From the NCBI GenBank assembly GCA_045633005.1, contig JAZQXT010000051.1, positions 1 through 13,698 on the forward strand: a stretch of DNA of 13,698 nt. The letters run 5' to 3'. Shown here one piece after another: positions 6,765 to 13,122 of this stretch. Each line of letters begins with the position of its first letter. Position 1 is the stretch's first letter. A program made the position numbers and the translations under genes. The DNA is from CAG-390 sp045633005 (GTDB lineage: Bacteria; Bacillota; Clostridia; Oscillospirales; CAG-272). The notes beneath the pieces are model-generated. The model did no database searches and had not been told where the DNA came from. It saw only the letters and a program-made list of their open reading frames with translations.

Positions 6765-7416
6765 TTCCATAAACAGCGGAAGCTTTTCGGACGGCGGATA
6801 TTTCATCTGCCTTGCCGCTTCACTTTTCTGCGGCGTCGTCACGGCGCTCGCCGCATCGTTCCGCGCGCGCTCAAGCCGTAGCTTTTTGAGCGCTCTCGTG
6901 CTTTTGCCGATGATAGTGCACACCGTCATCACGATGGTAAACGGCAACGTCGGCACGGGCGTTGCTGTAATGGGAGCGTTCTCGCTCGTTCGCTTCCGCT
7001 CCGTGGCGGGCAAGGCACGCGACATCGCCGCCATCTTCCTTGCTATGACGGCGGGGCTTGCGTGTGCCGCAGGCTACGTCGGTATCGCCATCCTCTTCAC
7101 CCTCATCGTGTGCGCGGTTATGCTCCTTCTCGGTGCGCTCCCCCTCGGCAACGAGGCTGAAATGGAGCTGAACGTAACCGTTCCCGAAACGCTCCGCTTT
7201 GCGGGTCAGTTTGACGATCTTTTTAAGGAATACACGAAAAAGCACCGCCTTACGAAAACGAAAACGACCAATATGGGAAGCCTTTACAAGCTCCAATTCC
7301 GCATTCAGATGAAGGACGCGGACAAAATTCAGGAATTTATCGACAAGCTACGTTGCAGAAACGGAAACCTTGAAATTTCCATCTGCGAAGCTTCCGAGGA
7401 AGCGGAGGTGCTGTGA
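6748..7416 (+). CDS. DUF4956 family membrane protein
   Basis: The 222-aa protein has four or five membrane helices in its first 130 residues (roughly 18-38, 44-64, 68-80, 90-108, 112-132), followed by a soluble cytoplasmic domain (about 140-222). The helix-loop segment GAFSLVRFRS followed by KARDI (about 75-92) is the conserved DUF4956 core. Its function is unknown. Genes of this family are repeatedly found next to VTC-domain genes, as here, which suggests a membrane partner for the VTC protein, perhaps a channel, anchor or sensor; that role is inference. The C-terminal domain (about 185-222) looks like a small alpha/beta fold that could bind a regulator. AAAAGGAG precedes the ATG at good spacing. 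The start lies inside the VTC gene, and the stop TGA overlaps the ATG of the next gene. Confidence 0.85.
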   Translation: MPAIFDSINSGSFSDGGYFICLAASLFCGVVTALAASFRARSSRSFLSALVLLPMIVHTVITMVNGNVGTGVAVMGAFSLVRFRSVAGKARDIAAIFLAMTAGLACAAGYVGIAILFTLIVCAVMLLLGALPLGNEAEMELNVTVPETLRFAGQFDDLFKEYTKKHRLTKTKTTNMGSLYKLQFRIQMKDADKIQEFIDKLRCRNGNLEISICEASEEAEVL

Positions 7417-9479
7417 TGAAAAAGCTTTCACTTCTCTGCCTTGCTCTTGCGCTCGTCACGCTTTTCATCTCCTGTCAAAGCCCTACCGACGGCGAAGCGC
7501 TCACCACCACGATGCCCGACACGCTGAACGTGTCCGAGTCGGAAATGTACGACGGATATTTTGAGGAAGATACCGTTGACGTGACGGTTGAATGTGTTTC
7601 AGGCTCGGCGGGATGCTACACGCTTGAAGGCAACAAGCTGACCTTTACCGCGCTTGGTGAGGATTCGGTCTACTCGATAAAGGGTGCGCTAAGCGGAAGC
7701 ATCGTAATAGACGTTGGCGACAATCGCAAGCTCGACCTTGAGCTACACGGTCTTTCTCTCGTCGGCAAGAGTGAGTCCCCCATCACCGTATTAAGCGGTG
7801 ACAAGGTCACGATAACCGCCAAGAAGGACTTCACAAGCTATATTTACGATATGCGCGCGGCTGTCGACGAGAACGACGAAAACGCGCATTCGGGCGCAAT
7901 ATACTCTACAGTCGACCTTGAAATTGCGGGCAAGGGCACTCTTAACGTAGTTTCCGAAAACAACAACGGCATACACACGAAGGACGATCTTGAAGTAAAA
8001 AACCTCACGCTCAACGTTATGTGCCTTGACAACGCGCTCAAGGGCAACGACAGCGTTACTATCGAAAGCGGCACGACGAGCCTCATCGCCAAGCAGGGCG
8101 ACGGCATAAAGACCACGAACACCGACGTTTCCGACAAGGGCAAGCAGCGCGGCACCGTGAGCATCACGGGAGGCACGCATACCATAGGCGCGGCTTGCGA
8201 CGGAATAGACGCCGCGTACGACGTAGTTATAGACGGCGAGGCAACCTCGCTTTCCGTTTACACCGACAAATACTCGTCCGCATCCGAGGAGGTAACGGCA
8301 ACGGCCGACGGCAAATACTATCTGCGCACAACGCAGACGGGTTACAAATACTCCGTCAAATATTACAATAGCGACAGCGACGTTTTGTGGATAAACGTTG
8401 GCGATTCCTACGAAACCGTTTCGTCGGGCGGCAAGGGCAGACCTGGACGCCCAAGCACAAATCAGACAACGTATTACTACTATCAATTTGAGAAAAAGGC
8501 AAGCTATCAGAAATTTGCAATCTATATGTACGAAAAAACGCAGGAGCAAGGTCAGGACTCAAGCTACTACGCCTGCTCCTCGTACAAAAGCCACAACGAC
8601 AGCTATGACACCGTCGCGATAGACGTAGGCTACGGCGGAGCGCTTTCCGTAAGCTTTACAAACTACGCCACACAGCAGGGCGGTATGGGCAGACCGGGAG
8701 GTCCGGGCGGCATGGGCGGCGGAAACACCGAAAAGGGCGACCACTCGACCAAGGGCATAAAGGCGGGCAACGCCATTACCGTAAATTCGGGCAACGTCAG
8801 CGTCAAGGCGTATGACGACGCTATTCACGCCAACGCCGAGGGAACGCTTGAGAACGGCACAGCTCCGCTTGGTAACGTCAATATAAACGGCGGCGCGTTG
8901 AGCCTTTACAGCAACGACGACGGCATCCACGCCGACGGCGTACTCACGGTAAACGGCGGAAGCGTTACGGTCACTAACAGCTACGAAGGGCTTGAGGGAA
9001 CGCGCGTCTGCGTTGCGGGCGGAGCTGTGTCCGTCACGTCCTCGGACGACGGCTTTAACTCGACCGCCACAAGCGGCACGGGCATATCCGTCCTCGGCGG
9101 AAGCGTATACGTTTTCGCTCGCGGCGACGGACTTGACTCCAACAGCCGAAGCTCCTACAGCGGAATCGTTTTTTCGGGCGGCGAGACCGTCGTTATCAGC
9201 AATTCGAACGGAAATTCCGCTATTGACAGCGAGAACGGATATAAATACAGCGGTGGCGCGGTCGTGGCAATCATGCCGCGCGGCGGAATGTCGGGCGAGT
9301 CTACGCATTGTCAGAACTTCAACACCGTCGGTATGAGTAAATCAATGTCGCTTTCAAGCGGCACGACGCTCACGGCAAGCATTAAAGGCACTACGCTGTC
9401 GGTAGTAATGCCCTGCTCCGTTTCCTCGGCAACCGTCATCGTCCTCGGTGACAGCGCCGCGAGCGTAAGCGCTGAATAA
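7416..9479 (+). CDS. Secreted beta-helix lipoprotein of the Cthe_2159 carbohydrate-binding family (DUF4353/PF14262)
   Basis: The 687-aa precursor has a lipoprotein signal peptide (MKKLSLLCLALALVTLFISC), with the likely lipidated Cys at residue 20, so it is probably on the outer face of the membrane. The rest is a repeated right-handed beta-helix with turns such as NNGIHTKDDLEV, GDGIKTTN, CDGIDAAYDVVIDG, DDAIHANAEG, NDDGIHADGVLTVNGG, DDGFNSTA and GDGLDSN. The family founder from Clostridium thermocellum binds acidic polysaccharide. Two inserts break the helix: GGKGRPGRP followed by a Tyr-rich stretch (about 338-400), and a Gly/Pro/Met run GGMGRPGGPGGMGGG (about 422-436). The many Asp residues in the turns suggest calcium binding. 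A frame could begin at GTG 7413, but GGAGG (7404-7408) is 7 nt from ATG 7416, which overlaps the preceding TGA. It is the last gene of the VTC-DUF4956 operon. The CotH-like kinase gene often seen with this group is absent. Confidence 0.85.
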   Translation: MKKLSLLCLALALVTLFISCQSPTDGEALTTTMPDTLNVSESEMYDGYFEEDTVDVTVECVSGSAGCYTLEGNKLTFTALGEDSVYSIKGALSGSIVIDVGDNRKLDLELHGLSLVGKSESPITVLSGDKVTITAKKDFTSYIYDMRAAVDENDENAHSGAIYSTVDLEIAGKGTLNVVSENNNGIHTKDDLEVKNLTLNVMCLDNALKGNDSVTIESGTTSLIAKQGDGIKTTNTDVSDKGKQRGTVSITGGTHTIGAACDGIDAAYDVVIDGEATSLSVYTDKYSSASEEVTATADGKYYLRTTQTGYKYSVKYYNSDSDVLWINVGDSYETVSSGGKGRPGRPSTNQTTYYYYQFEKKASYQKFAIYMYEKTQEQGQDSSYYACSSYKSHNDSYDTVAIDVGYGGALSVSFTNYATQQGGMGRPGGPGGMGGGNTEKGDHSTKGIKAGNAITVNSGNVSVKAYDDAIHANAEGTLENGTAPLGNVNINGGALSLYSNDDGIHADGVLTVNGGSVTVTNSYEGLEGTRVCVAGGAVSVTSSDDGFNSTATSGTGISVLGGSVYVFARGDGLDSNSRSSYSGIVFSGGETVVISNSNGNSAIDSENGYKYSGGAVVAIMPRGGMSGESTHCQNFNTVGMSKSMSLSSGTTLTASIKGTTLSVVMPCSVSSATVIVLGDSAASVSAE

Positions 9480-9486
9480 ATATTCA

Positions 9487-9513
9487 AAAGGGGTGAACAA
9501 AATTCACCCCTTT
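9487..9513. terminator. Shared bidirectional terminator between the VTC operon and sigK
   Basis: An 11-bp stem (AAAGGGGTGAA with TTCACCCCTTT, 5-nt loop) lies eight bases after the plus-strand stop. The sigK stop codon (9504-9506) is inside its second arm, so the two convergent genes share it. The U-runs are short in both directions (TTTGTTATT on plus, TTTTGAATATTT on minus). Confidence 0.75.
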
Positions 9514-10193
9514 GTTATTCCAAACGCCTCCGCTAATTTTTCAAGCGCCGCTTTTTCTATGCGGCTGACGTAAGAACGCGAGATGCCGAGCCGATCCGCC
9601 GCCTCGCGTTGCGTAAGCGGCTCGGCTCCACCGAGACCGTAGCGCAGAACGATGACCTGCCGCTCGCGCGGCGTAAGGCACTTGCGCACGTAGTGCATCG
9701 CGCGCTCGCCCATAAGTCTGCGGTCAAGCTCCTCTGCCATATTTTCGTCGGTGCTGATAACGTCCTCGTACGTCAGCGGATTTCCGTCGCGGTCAAAGTC
9801 AATAGCTTCGTTCATCGACACCTCGCCGCGCAACTTCTTTTGCTGACGGAAGCTCATAAGTATCTCGTTTTGTATGCACTTTGCGGCGTAGGTGGCAAAG
9901 CGCGCGCCGTGGCTGACGTCGAAGCTGTCGACCGCTTTGATAAGCCCAAGCGTGCCGATGGAGACAAGCTCCTCGGCGTCGGGCGAGGCGGAATAATACT
10001 TGCGCACGATGTGCGAAACGAGGCGCAAGTTATGCACTATCAGCTTTTCACGCGCCGCGGAGTTGCCCGCGGCGGCAAGAACGAAAGCCTCCCGCTCCTC
10101 ATCCGCCTCAAGCGGCGGCGGAAAGCCGCTCGGCGTGCCTATGCCGAGCATAACGTGGAGCAGGCGCGAAAGCAGAGTGAGTATGTTGAACAT
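9504..10193 (-). CDS. sigK: RNA polymerase sporulation sigma factor, SigK type
   Basis: The 229-aa sigma-70 family protein would direct late mother-cell transcription during sporulation. The N-terminus (about 1-22) is hydrophobic (MFNILTLLSRLLHVMLGIG), like the pro-sequence that holds pro-sigma-K at the membrane until cleavage. Then come FPPPLEADEE, region 2 (about 43-120: HNLRLVSHIVRKY, EELVSIGTLGLIKAVDSF, ATYAAKCIQNEILM) and region 4 with its helix-turn-helix (about 170-220: LTPRERQVIVLRYGLG, QREAADRLGISRSYVSRIEK). HNLRLVSHIVRK and GISRSYVSRIEK fit SigK better than SigE. The gene is uninterrupted, with no skin-type element. GGGAGGG is just 3-4 nt before the ATG. No sigma-A promoter is visible upstream; a mother-cell (SigE/SpoIIID) promoter would be expected. 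The inverted repeat at 10234-10260 is a possible regulatory site. The main alternative is another sporulation sigma (SigE). Confidence 0.88.
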   Translation of the reverse strand: MFNILTLLSRLLHVMLGIGTPSGFPPPLEADEEREAFVLAAAGNSAAREKLIVHNLRLVSHIVRKYYSASPDAEELVSIGTLGLIKAVDSFDVSHGARFATYAAKCIQNEILMSFRQQKKLRGEVSMNEAIDFDRDGNPLTYEDVISTDENMAEELDRRLMGERAMHYVRKCLTPRERQVIVLRYGLGGAEPLTQREAADRLGISRSYVSRIEKAALEKLAEAFGITKG

Positions 10194-10233
10194 TTTCCCT
10201 CCCGAAATAATTCAAAATTTTACGTTGCAACAC

Positions 10234-10260
10234 CATACGCAAATATACGTTCGCCGTATG
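10234..10260. promoter_or_regulatory. Inverted repeat upstream of sigK
   Basis: CATACG (10234-10239) and CGTATG (10255-10260) are inverted, with 15 bp between them, and a second short inverted pair, ACGTT/AACGT, overlaps it. The position 40-65 bp before sigK fits an operator or a mother-cell promoter element, but I cannot match a known consensus. Confidence 0.3.
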
Positions 10261-10327
10261 AAACGTCGCATCACGCTAAATTCTATTCCCCACCCCACCG
10301 CTTTTTGCTTGTACCGTTCAATAAAAC

Positions 10328-10365
10328 AAAAAAGTGGTTGAAGCCTCGGCTTCAACCGCTTTTTT
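10328..10365. terminator. Orphan bidirectional terminator
   Basis: A 17-bp stem with one T-G pair (10328-10344 with 10349-10365, CTCG loop) has A-runs and T-runs at both ends, so it can stop transcription from either side. No gene ends next to it on either strand: sigK begins at 10193 going away, and the AEC gene begins at 10528. It may block read-through between divergent units or end an unannotated small RNA. The stretch 10261-10327 holds nothing recognisable. Confidence 0.75.
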
Positions 10366-10373
10366 CCTTAACG

Positions 10374-10461
10374 TTTTGCAAAGCAAAATATTTCACGCGG
10401 CGAAGCCGTATTTCACACGCCGTGGGCGTATTTCACCGTGAAAACGCCGCGGCGTTTTCAC
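10374..10461. repeat. Array of short hairpins linked by TATTTCAC
   Basis: Three copies of TATTTCAC start at 10389, 10409 and 10429, exactly 20 bp apart. Each follows a small hairpin with a 3-nt loop and a different stem: TTTTGC-AAA-GCAAAA (10374-10388), CGGC-GAA-GCCG (10398-10408) and ACGCC-GTG-GGCGT (10417-10429). The array ends in a perfect 24-bp palindrome (10438-10461) whose outer arms are GTGAAAA and TTTTCAC, a variant of the linker and its complement. Constant linkers with varying but paired stems argue for a structure-based repeat. It lies upstream of the AEC promoter, outside its transcript. Confidence 0.85.
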
Positions 10462-10471
10462 AACTTTCCAC

Positions 10472-10500
10472 TTGACTTTGCGCGCGGATGGTAATATAAT
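10472..10500 (+). promoter_or_regulatory. Sigma-A promoter of the AEC transporter gene
   Basis: TTGACT (10472-10477), a 17-bp spacer and TATAAT (10495-10500). The leader would be about 20 nt with AAAGGAGAG before the ATG. The -35 box begins 11 bp after the hairpin array. Confidence 0.88.
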
Positions 10501-10527
10501 AATTACATCACCCCAAAGGAGAGAAAA

Positions 10528-11454
10528 ATGGGTTTCGGAATCACCTTTTCTAACGTTTTACTGACACTTGCATACATATTGCCCGGCTTCCTGCTTTGCA
10601 AGGTAAAAAAAGCCTCGGCGGAGCATCTGACCTCGATGTCGGCATTCCTCATTTACGCCTGCTCGCCGTGTATGATAATCTCGGCTTTTCTGAACTTTGA
10701 GTTCTCCGTCACGCAGCTCACTAATATGGGGCTGTTCTTCGTGACCTCACTCATCCTTCAGGCGGCGTTCATGCTCGTGCTTTTTGCCCTGTTCCGCAAA
10801 AAATACGCCGATGCGAAATACCGCATCCTCACCATAGCATCAGTTATGGGCAACGTCGGATTTTTCGGTATGCCGCTCGTTAAAGCGCTCCTGCCCGACA
10901 ATCCCGAGGCGCTGTGCTATTCCTCGATATACGTGATCTCGATGAACATCCTCGTTTTCACGGTCGGCATCTTCTGCCTGACGGGCGACAAGCGCTCGAT
11001 GACGCTGAAAGCGGCGATATTCAATCCCAGCATGGCGGGACTCGCCATCGGTCTGCCCGTTTACGTATTCGGCATAGGAAGCTTTATTCCCGATATAGCG
11101 TCGAACGCAATAAGCCTGCTCGGCAGTATGTCAACGCCTCTTTGTATGGCGATACTCGGCATAAGACTTGCCACGGTCTCGCTTCCGAAGCTGTTCAGCC
11201 GCCCGATGATATACCTCATCTCGCTTGGCAAGCTCGTGCTTTTCCCGCTTTTCTGCTACGGCGCGGTTTATTTCCTGCCGCTTCCGTGGTCGCTCAAGGC
11301 GAGCCTGCTCATACTTTCCGCAACACCGTGCGCGTCGATAATTTTCAATATGGCGGAGCTTCATAAGAGCGAAACGGAGCTTGCGGCAAACTGCGTGCTC
11401 GTGACCACGCTGTTGTCTTGCCTGACGCTACCGCTGATAACTATGATACTTTGA
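10528..11454 (+). CDS. AEC (auxin efflux carrier) family transporter
   Basis: The 308-aa integral membrane protein has about ten hydrophobic helices spread over the whole length, normal for this family. Bacterial members move small carboxylates such as malate or malonate, or other organic acids. Typical family features are the VMGNVGFFGMPLVKAL segment (about 109-124) in the first half and SMSTPLCMAILGIRLA (about 199-214) in the second, the crossing helices of the bile-acid/arginine-permease-like fold. The substrate cannot be decided from the sequence. It is monocistronic, with its own sigma-A promoter and a strong downstream terminator. The start is supported by AAAGGAGAG at proper spacing. 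No neighbouring metabolic gene gives a hint of the substrate. Confidence 0.88.
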   Translation: MGFGITFSNVLLTLAYILPGFLLCKVKKASAEHLTSMSAFLIYACSPCMIISAFLNFEFSVTQLTNMGLFFVTSLILQAAFMLVLFALFRKKYADAKYRILTIASVMGNVGFFGMPLVKALLPDNPEALCYSSIYVISMNILVFTVGIFCLTGDKRSMTLKAAIFNPSMAGLAIGLPVYVFGIGSFIPDIASNAISLLGSMSTPLCMAILGIRLATVSLPKLFSRPMIYLISLGKLVLFPLFCYGAVYFLPLPWSLKASLLILSATPCASIIFNMAELHKSETELAANCVLVTTLLSCLTLPLITMIL

Positions 11455-11489
11455 TAAAAACGCGCTATAAAGCAGCTTTTGATCCACTG

Positions 11490-11510
11490 CGAGTGTCAAA
11501 ATGACACTCG
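11490..11510. repeat. Perfect 9-bp hairpin after the AEC gene
   Basis: CGAGTGTCA and TGACACTCG surround an AAA loop, about 35 bp after the AEC stop. No U-tract follows on either strand. It would lie in the 3' UTR ahead of the true terminator and may stabilise the mRNA or be a dispersed palindromic repeat. Confidence 0.6.
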
Positions 11511-11531
11511 AGGGATACACATACCTAAAAC

Positions 11532-11570
11532 AAAAGGGAGTACGAGCAAAAATGCCCGTACTCCCTTTTT
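11532..11570. terminator. Bidirectional terminator between convergent genes
   Basis: A 13-bp stem (11532-11544 with 11557-11569) with a 12-nt loop is flanked by AAAA/TTTTT. On plus it ends the AEC transcript; on minus it ends in TTTTGTTTTAGG and can end the 146-aa membrane protein transcript. Confidence 0.88.
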
Positions 11571-11595
11571 ACACGTCTTGCTTACGAGGTATAAT
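11568..11595 (+). promoter_or_regulatory. Possible antisense promoter
   Basis: TTTACA (11568-11573), a 16-bp spacer and TATAAT (11590-11595) on the plus strand point into the 3' end of the minus-strand membrane protein gene. There is no plus-strand gene to serve, so an antisense RNA or a chance match are the options. Confidence 0.3.
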
Positions 11596-11612
11596 AATTA
11601 CACCGTGTACCA

Positions 11613-12053
11613 TCAACCTAAAAACGTCGAAGCTTCCATACACACAAAAAGCAACAGCAGTGGAATCGTGATAGAAAATGTTATAACCTTTGTGCGAGTT
11701 GACCTTTTTCTTTCCTTACAATCAAATGCAAATAATATAATAACGTATGCCGTCAAAAACAACGGTGAAAAAAATATATGATATCCAAAAAGAAGCTCTC
11801 TTACAAAATTCAACGTATGCTCTATCGCCATAAGAACGGCAAGTAGGACCGTTATGATATTGACGTAGTTAGGAAAGCCCTTTTTAAGCGGATTTCTTAT
11901 GAGCACCAAAATAATGGGAATGCAGCAAACGTGAAATCCGATGCTAAATATACGGTCTATCCAAGCCCCGTCAAAAAGCGTGGCTATACCAAACAAAATA
12001 ACTATAACTAAAAGCAGGGTGCTGATAATAAGCGACTGTTTTTTATCTATCAT
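11613..12053 (-). CDS. Small multi-spanning membrane protein, unknown function
   Basis: I do not recognise this 146-aa protein. It has about five hydrophobic helices (roughly 7-28, 35-53, 62-82, 90-109, 122-140) joined by short loops. The loop DCKERKRSTRTK (about 110-121) is strongly basic and should face the cytoplasm. There is no signal peptide apart from the first helix. A frame extends to a TTG at 12080, but GGAGG (12063-12067) lies inside that extension and is 9 nt from the ATG at 12053, so the ATG is the better start. The TTG also overlaps the -10 box. The gene has its own near-consensus promoter, overlapped by an inverted repeat, and shares a terminator with the AEC gene. It is more AT-rich than its neighbours by eye, which could mean recent acquisition. 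Confidence 0.75.
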   Translation of the reverse strand: MIDKKQSLIISTLLLVIVILFGIATLFDGAWIDRIFSIGFHVCCIPIILVLIRNPLKKGFPNYVNIITVLLAVLMAIEHTLNFVRELLFGYHIFFSPLFLTAYVIILFAFDCKERKRSTRTKVITFSITIPLLLLFVCMEASTFLG

Positions 12054-12079
12054 GTTTTCTATCCTCCGTTTACTTTTCA

Positions 12080-12108
12080 ATTATAGCATATACAGTGTTG
12101 TTTTTCAA
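12080..12108 (-). promoter_or_regulatory. Sigma-A promoter of the small membrane protein gene
   Basis: TTGAAA (12103-12108), a 17-bp spacer and TATAAT (12080-12085) on the minus strand. The predicted leader is about 20 nt and includes the GGAGG site. Confidence 0.85.
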
Positions 12109-12134
12109 GCATTTTGTTCCATTTTTCAACACTG
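12093..12134. promoter_or_regulatory. Inverted repeat around the -35 box, possible operator
   Basis: CAGTGTTG (12093-12100) and CAACACTG (12127-12134) are perfectly inverted with 26 bp between them. One arm lies in the promoter spacer, the other upstream of the -35, a layout suited to a dimeric or looping repressor. No cognate regulator gene is adjacent. Confidence 0.4.
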
Positions 12135-12306
12135 CTTTACAATACGAGTGGGCGGCAAACGGCATAAACATAATTAAAATCCAAATTTCAAATTCTTCAA
12201 AGCACTTGAAGGTCCAAGGATTACTATCCTCAGAACGTTCCGTGAGTGCCCCAAGGGCGTTTTTTATTATTTTTTTGCAAAAAAACAAATTTTTTTCAAA
12301 AAGGGC
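12135..12306. other. Gap before tRNA-Ser with a terminator-like hairpin
   Basis: No supported gene lies here. A short GC hairpin, GCCC-CAA-GGGC with flanking wobble pairs (12246-12260), is followed by TTTTTTATTATTTTTTT, which looks like a plus-strand terminator with no gene before it. Two smaller hairpins, CTTCAA/TTGAAG and AGGAT/ATCCT, occur near 12197-12232. A small RNA is possible, but I see no convincing promoter close by. The only long reading frame runs through the tRNA and is spurious. Confidence 0.35.
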
Positions 12307-12335
12307 TTGATTTTTGTTTCGACTTGTGCTATTAT
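12307..12335 (+). promoter_or_regulatory. Sigma-A-like promoter of tRNA-Ser
   Basis: TTGATT (12307-12312), a 17-bp spacer and TATTAT (12330-12335). The start would be about 10 nt before the mature tRNA. Confidence 0.7.
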
Positions 12336-12350
12336 ATACGGGTACGAGCT

Positions 12351-12442
12351 GGAGAGATGGCTGAGCTGGTCTAAGGCGCGCGACTGGAAATCGCGTAAGG
12401 GTGATGAGCCCTTCTCGAGTTCGAATCTCGATCTCTCCGCCA
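12351..12442 (+). tRNA. tRNA-Ser (anticodon GGA)
   Basis: A complete class II tRNA: acceptor GGAGAGA (12351-12357) pairs with TCTCTCC (12432-12438), followed by discriminator G and an encoded CCA (12440-12442). The anticodon loop CTGGAAA gives GGA (serine, UCC/UCU codons). The long variable arm (TAAGGGTGATGAGCCCTT) is typical of serine tRNAs, and the T loop reads GTTCGAATC. It has its own promoter and an immediate terminator, so it is a single-gene unit. Confidence 0.97.
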
Positions 12443-12480
12443 AAAAAATCCAAGTCTTCGGACTTGGATTTTTTTACTTT
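12442..12480 (+). terminator. Intrinsic terminator of tRNA-Ser
   Basis: Perfect 15-bp stem (12442-12456 with 12461-12475), stable TTCG tetraloop, then a T-run continuing as TTTTTTTACTTTTTTA. It begins at the last base of the encoded CCA. Confidence 0.95.
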
Positions 12481-12511
12481 TTTACTCTTCACTAAAATTC
12501 ACCATTTATAA

Positions 12512-12540
12512 TTGACACCGCCGAAAATCCATGCTATAAT
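12512..12540 (+). promoter_or_regulatory. Consensus sigma-A promoter of the two-TM protein gene
   Basis: TTGACA (12512-12517), a 17-bp spacer and TATAAT (12535-12540), a full consensus match. The predicted leader is only about 15 nt. Confidence 0.92.
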
Positions 12541-12561
12541 AAATAAAAAAGCAGGTATACA

Positions 12562-13068
12562 ATGATGAGCGGTATAAAGATCAGCGAAGCAAGTTTGCTT
12601 ACACATACAACAGTAATGTCATGCATTCTTCTTTTGACCGTCCTCTTGGCAATATGGGCACTTATTATTTTTTGTAAAGATAATGACAAGGAAAACCAAG
12701 AAAGAATCCAAAAGCTAAAGCACCGTGCAGAAACAGACCCGTCAGTATTGAAGCAACTTGCAAATCTTAAAAACAGAAGTCAAAAAAGCAAACGAAAGGC
12801 TTTTGTAAGCGCCTTGTTGGTCGAGACTTTTTTGATTATATTGATCTTGGCTAATTTGTTCTTTGCAGTTGTCCCCGGATGGACGGACTTTGTAAAAAAA
12901 GATTACGTGATTTATGAGGGTGAATTTGAGGTTTACAACTATACATGCGAGCATTTTATAATTTTGGAAGACGGTACGAGATTAAAGGGTGCGCTGGGTC
13001 TTGACAGCGGAACGTATAACGACAAAATAGTGTATTCACACAGATCGAAATTTGCACTTGGTAAATGA
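12562..13068 (+). CDS. Two-TM membrane protein, unknown function
   Basis: I do not recognise this 168-aa protein. There are two hydrophobic helices (about 17-38 and 80-104). Between them is a charged, probably cytoplasmic helical loop (about 39-79, KDNDKENQERIQKLKHR). A C-terminal domain of about 60 residues (DYVIYEGEFEVYNYTCEHFIILEDGTRLKGAL) is predicted beta-rich and, with the basic loop inside, should face outward. Two ATGs occur (12562, 12565); AGG at 12553-12555 is 6 nt from the first, a weak ribosome-binding site. The very short leader with a consensus promoter suggests steady transcription and modest translation. It is monocistronic, with a terminator at 13123. It is AT-richer than the VTC operon by eye. 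Confidence 0.75.
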   Translation: MMSGIKISEASLLTHTTVMSCILLLTVLLAIWALIIFCKDNDKENQERIQKLKHRAETDPSVLKQLANLKNRSQKSKRKAFVSALLVETFLIILILANLFFAVVPGWTDFVKKDYVIYEGEFEVYNYTCEHFIILEDGTRLKGALGLDSGTYNDKIVYSHRSKFALGK

Positions 13069-13122
13069 GTTTAAGCCCAAATGTTGATATTCCAAAACAT
13101 AAATATAAAATCACAAACAGCA

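Noticed and set aside
8559..9308. Minus-strand 249-aa frame opposite the beta-helix gene
   Set aside because: A low-complexity Val/Ala shadow caused by the repetitive codon pattern of the real plus-strand gene.
10000..10341. Plus-strand 113-aa frame opposite sigK
   Set aside because: Antisense to a clearly conserved sigma factor. It runs into the orphan terminator and has no Shine-Dalgarno.
10374..10461. CRISPR-like array
   Set aside because: The repeated unit is just 8 bp with 12-bp hairpin-forming intervals and no unique spacers, so it is not CRISPR.
12027..12080. TTG start at 12080 for the small membrane protein
   Set aside because: The added codons include the -10 box edge and the GGAGG ribosome-binding site of the ATG at 12053.
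12070..12492. Minus-strand 140-aa reading frame across the tRNA-Ser region
   Set aside because: It runs antisense through the tRNA, its promoter and terminator. The peptide containing IRTREGLITLTRFPVARLRP is a well-known artefact of antisense translation of tRNA-Ser genes.
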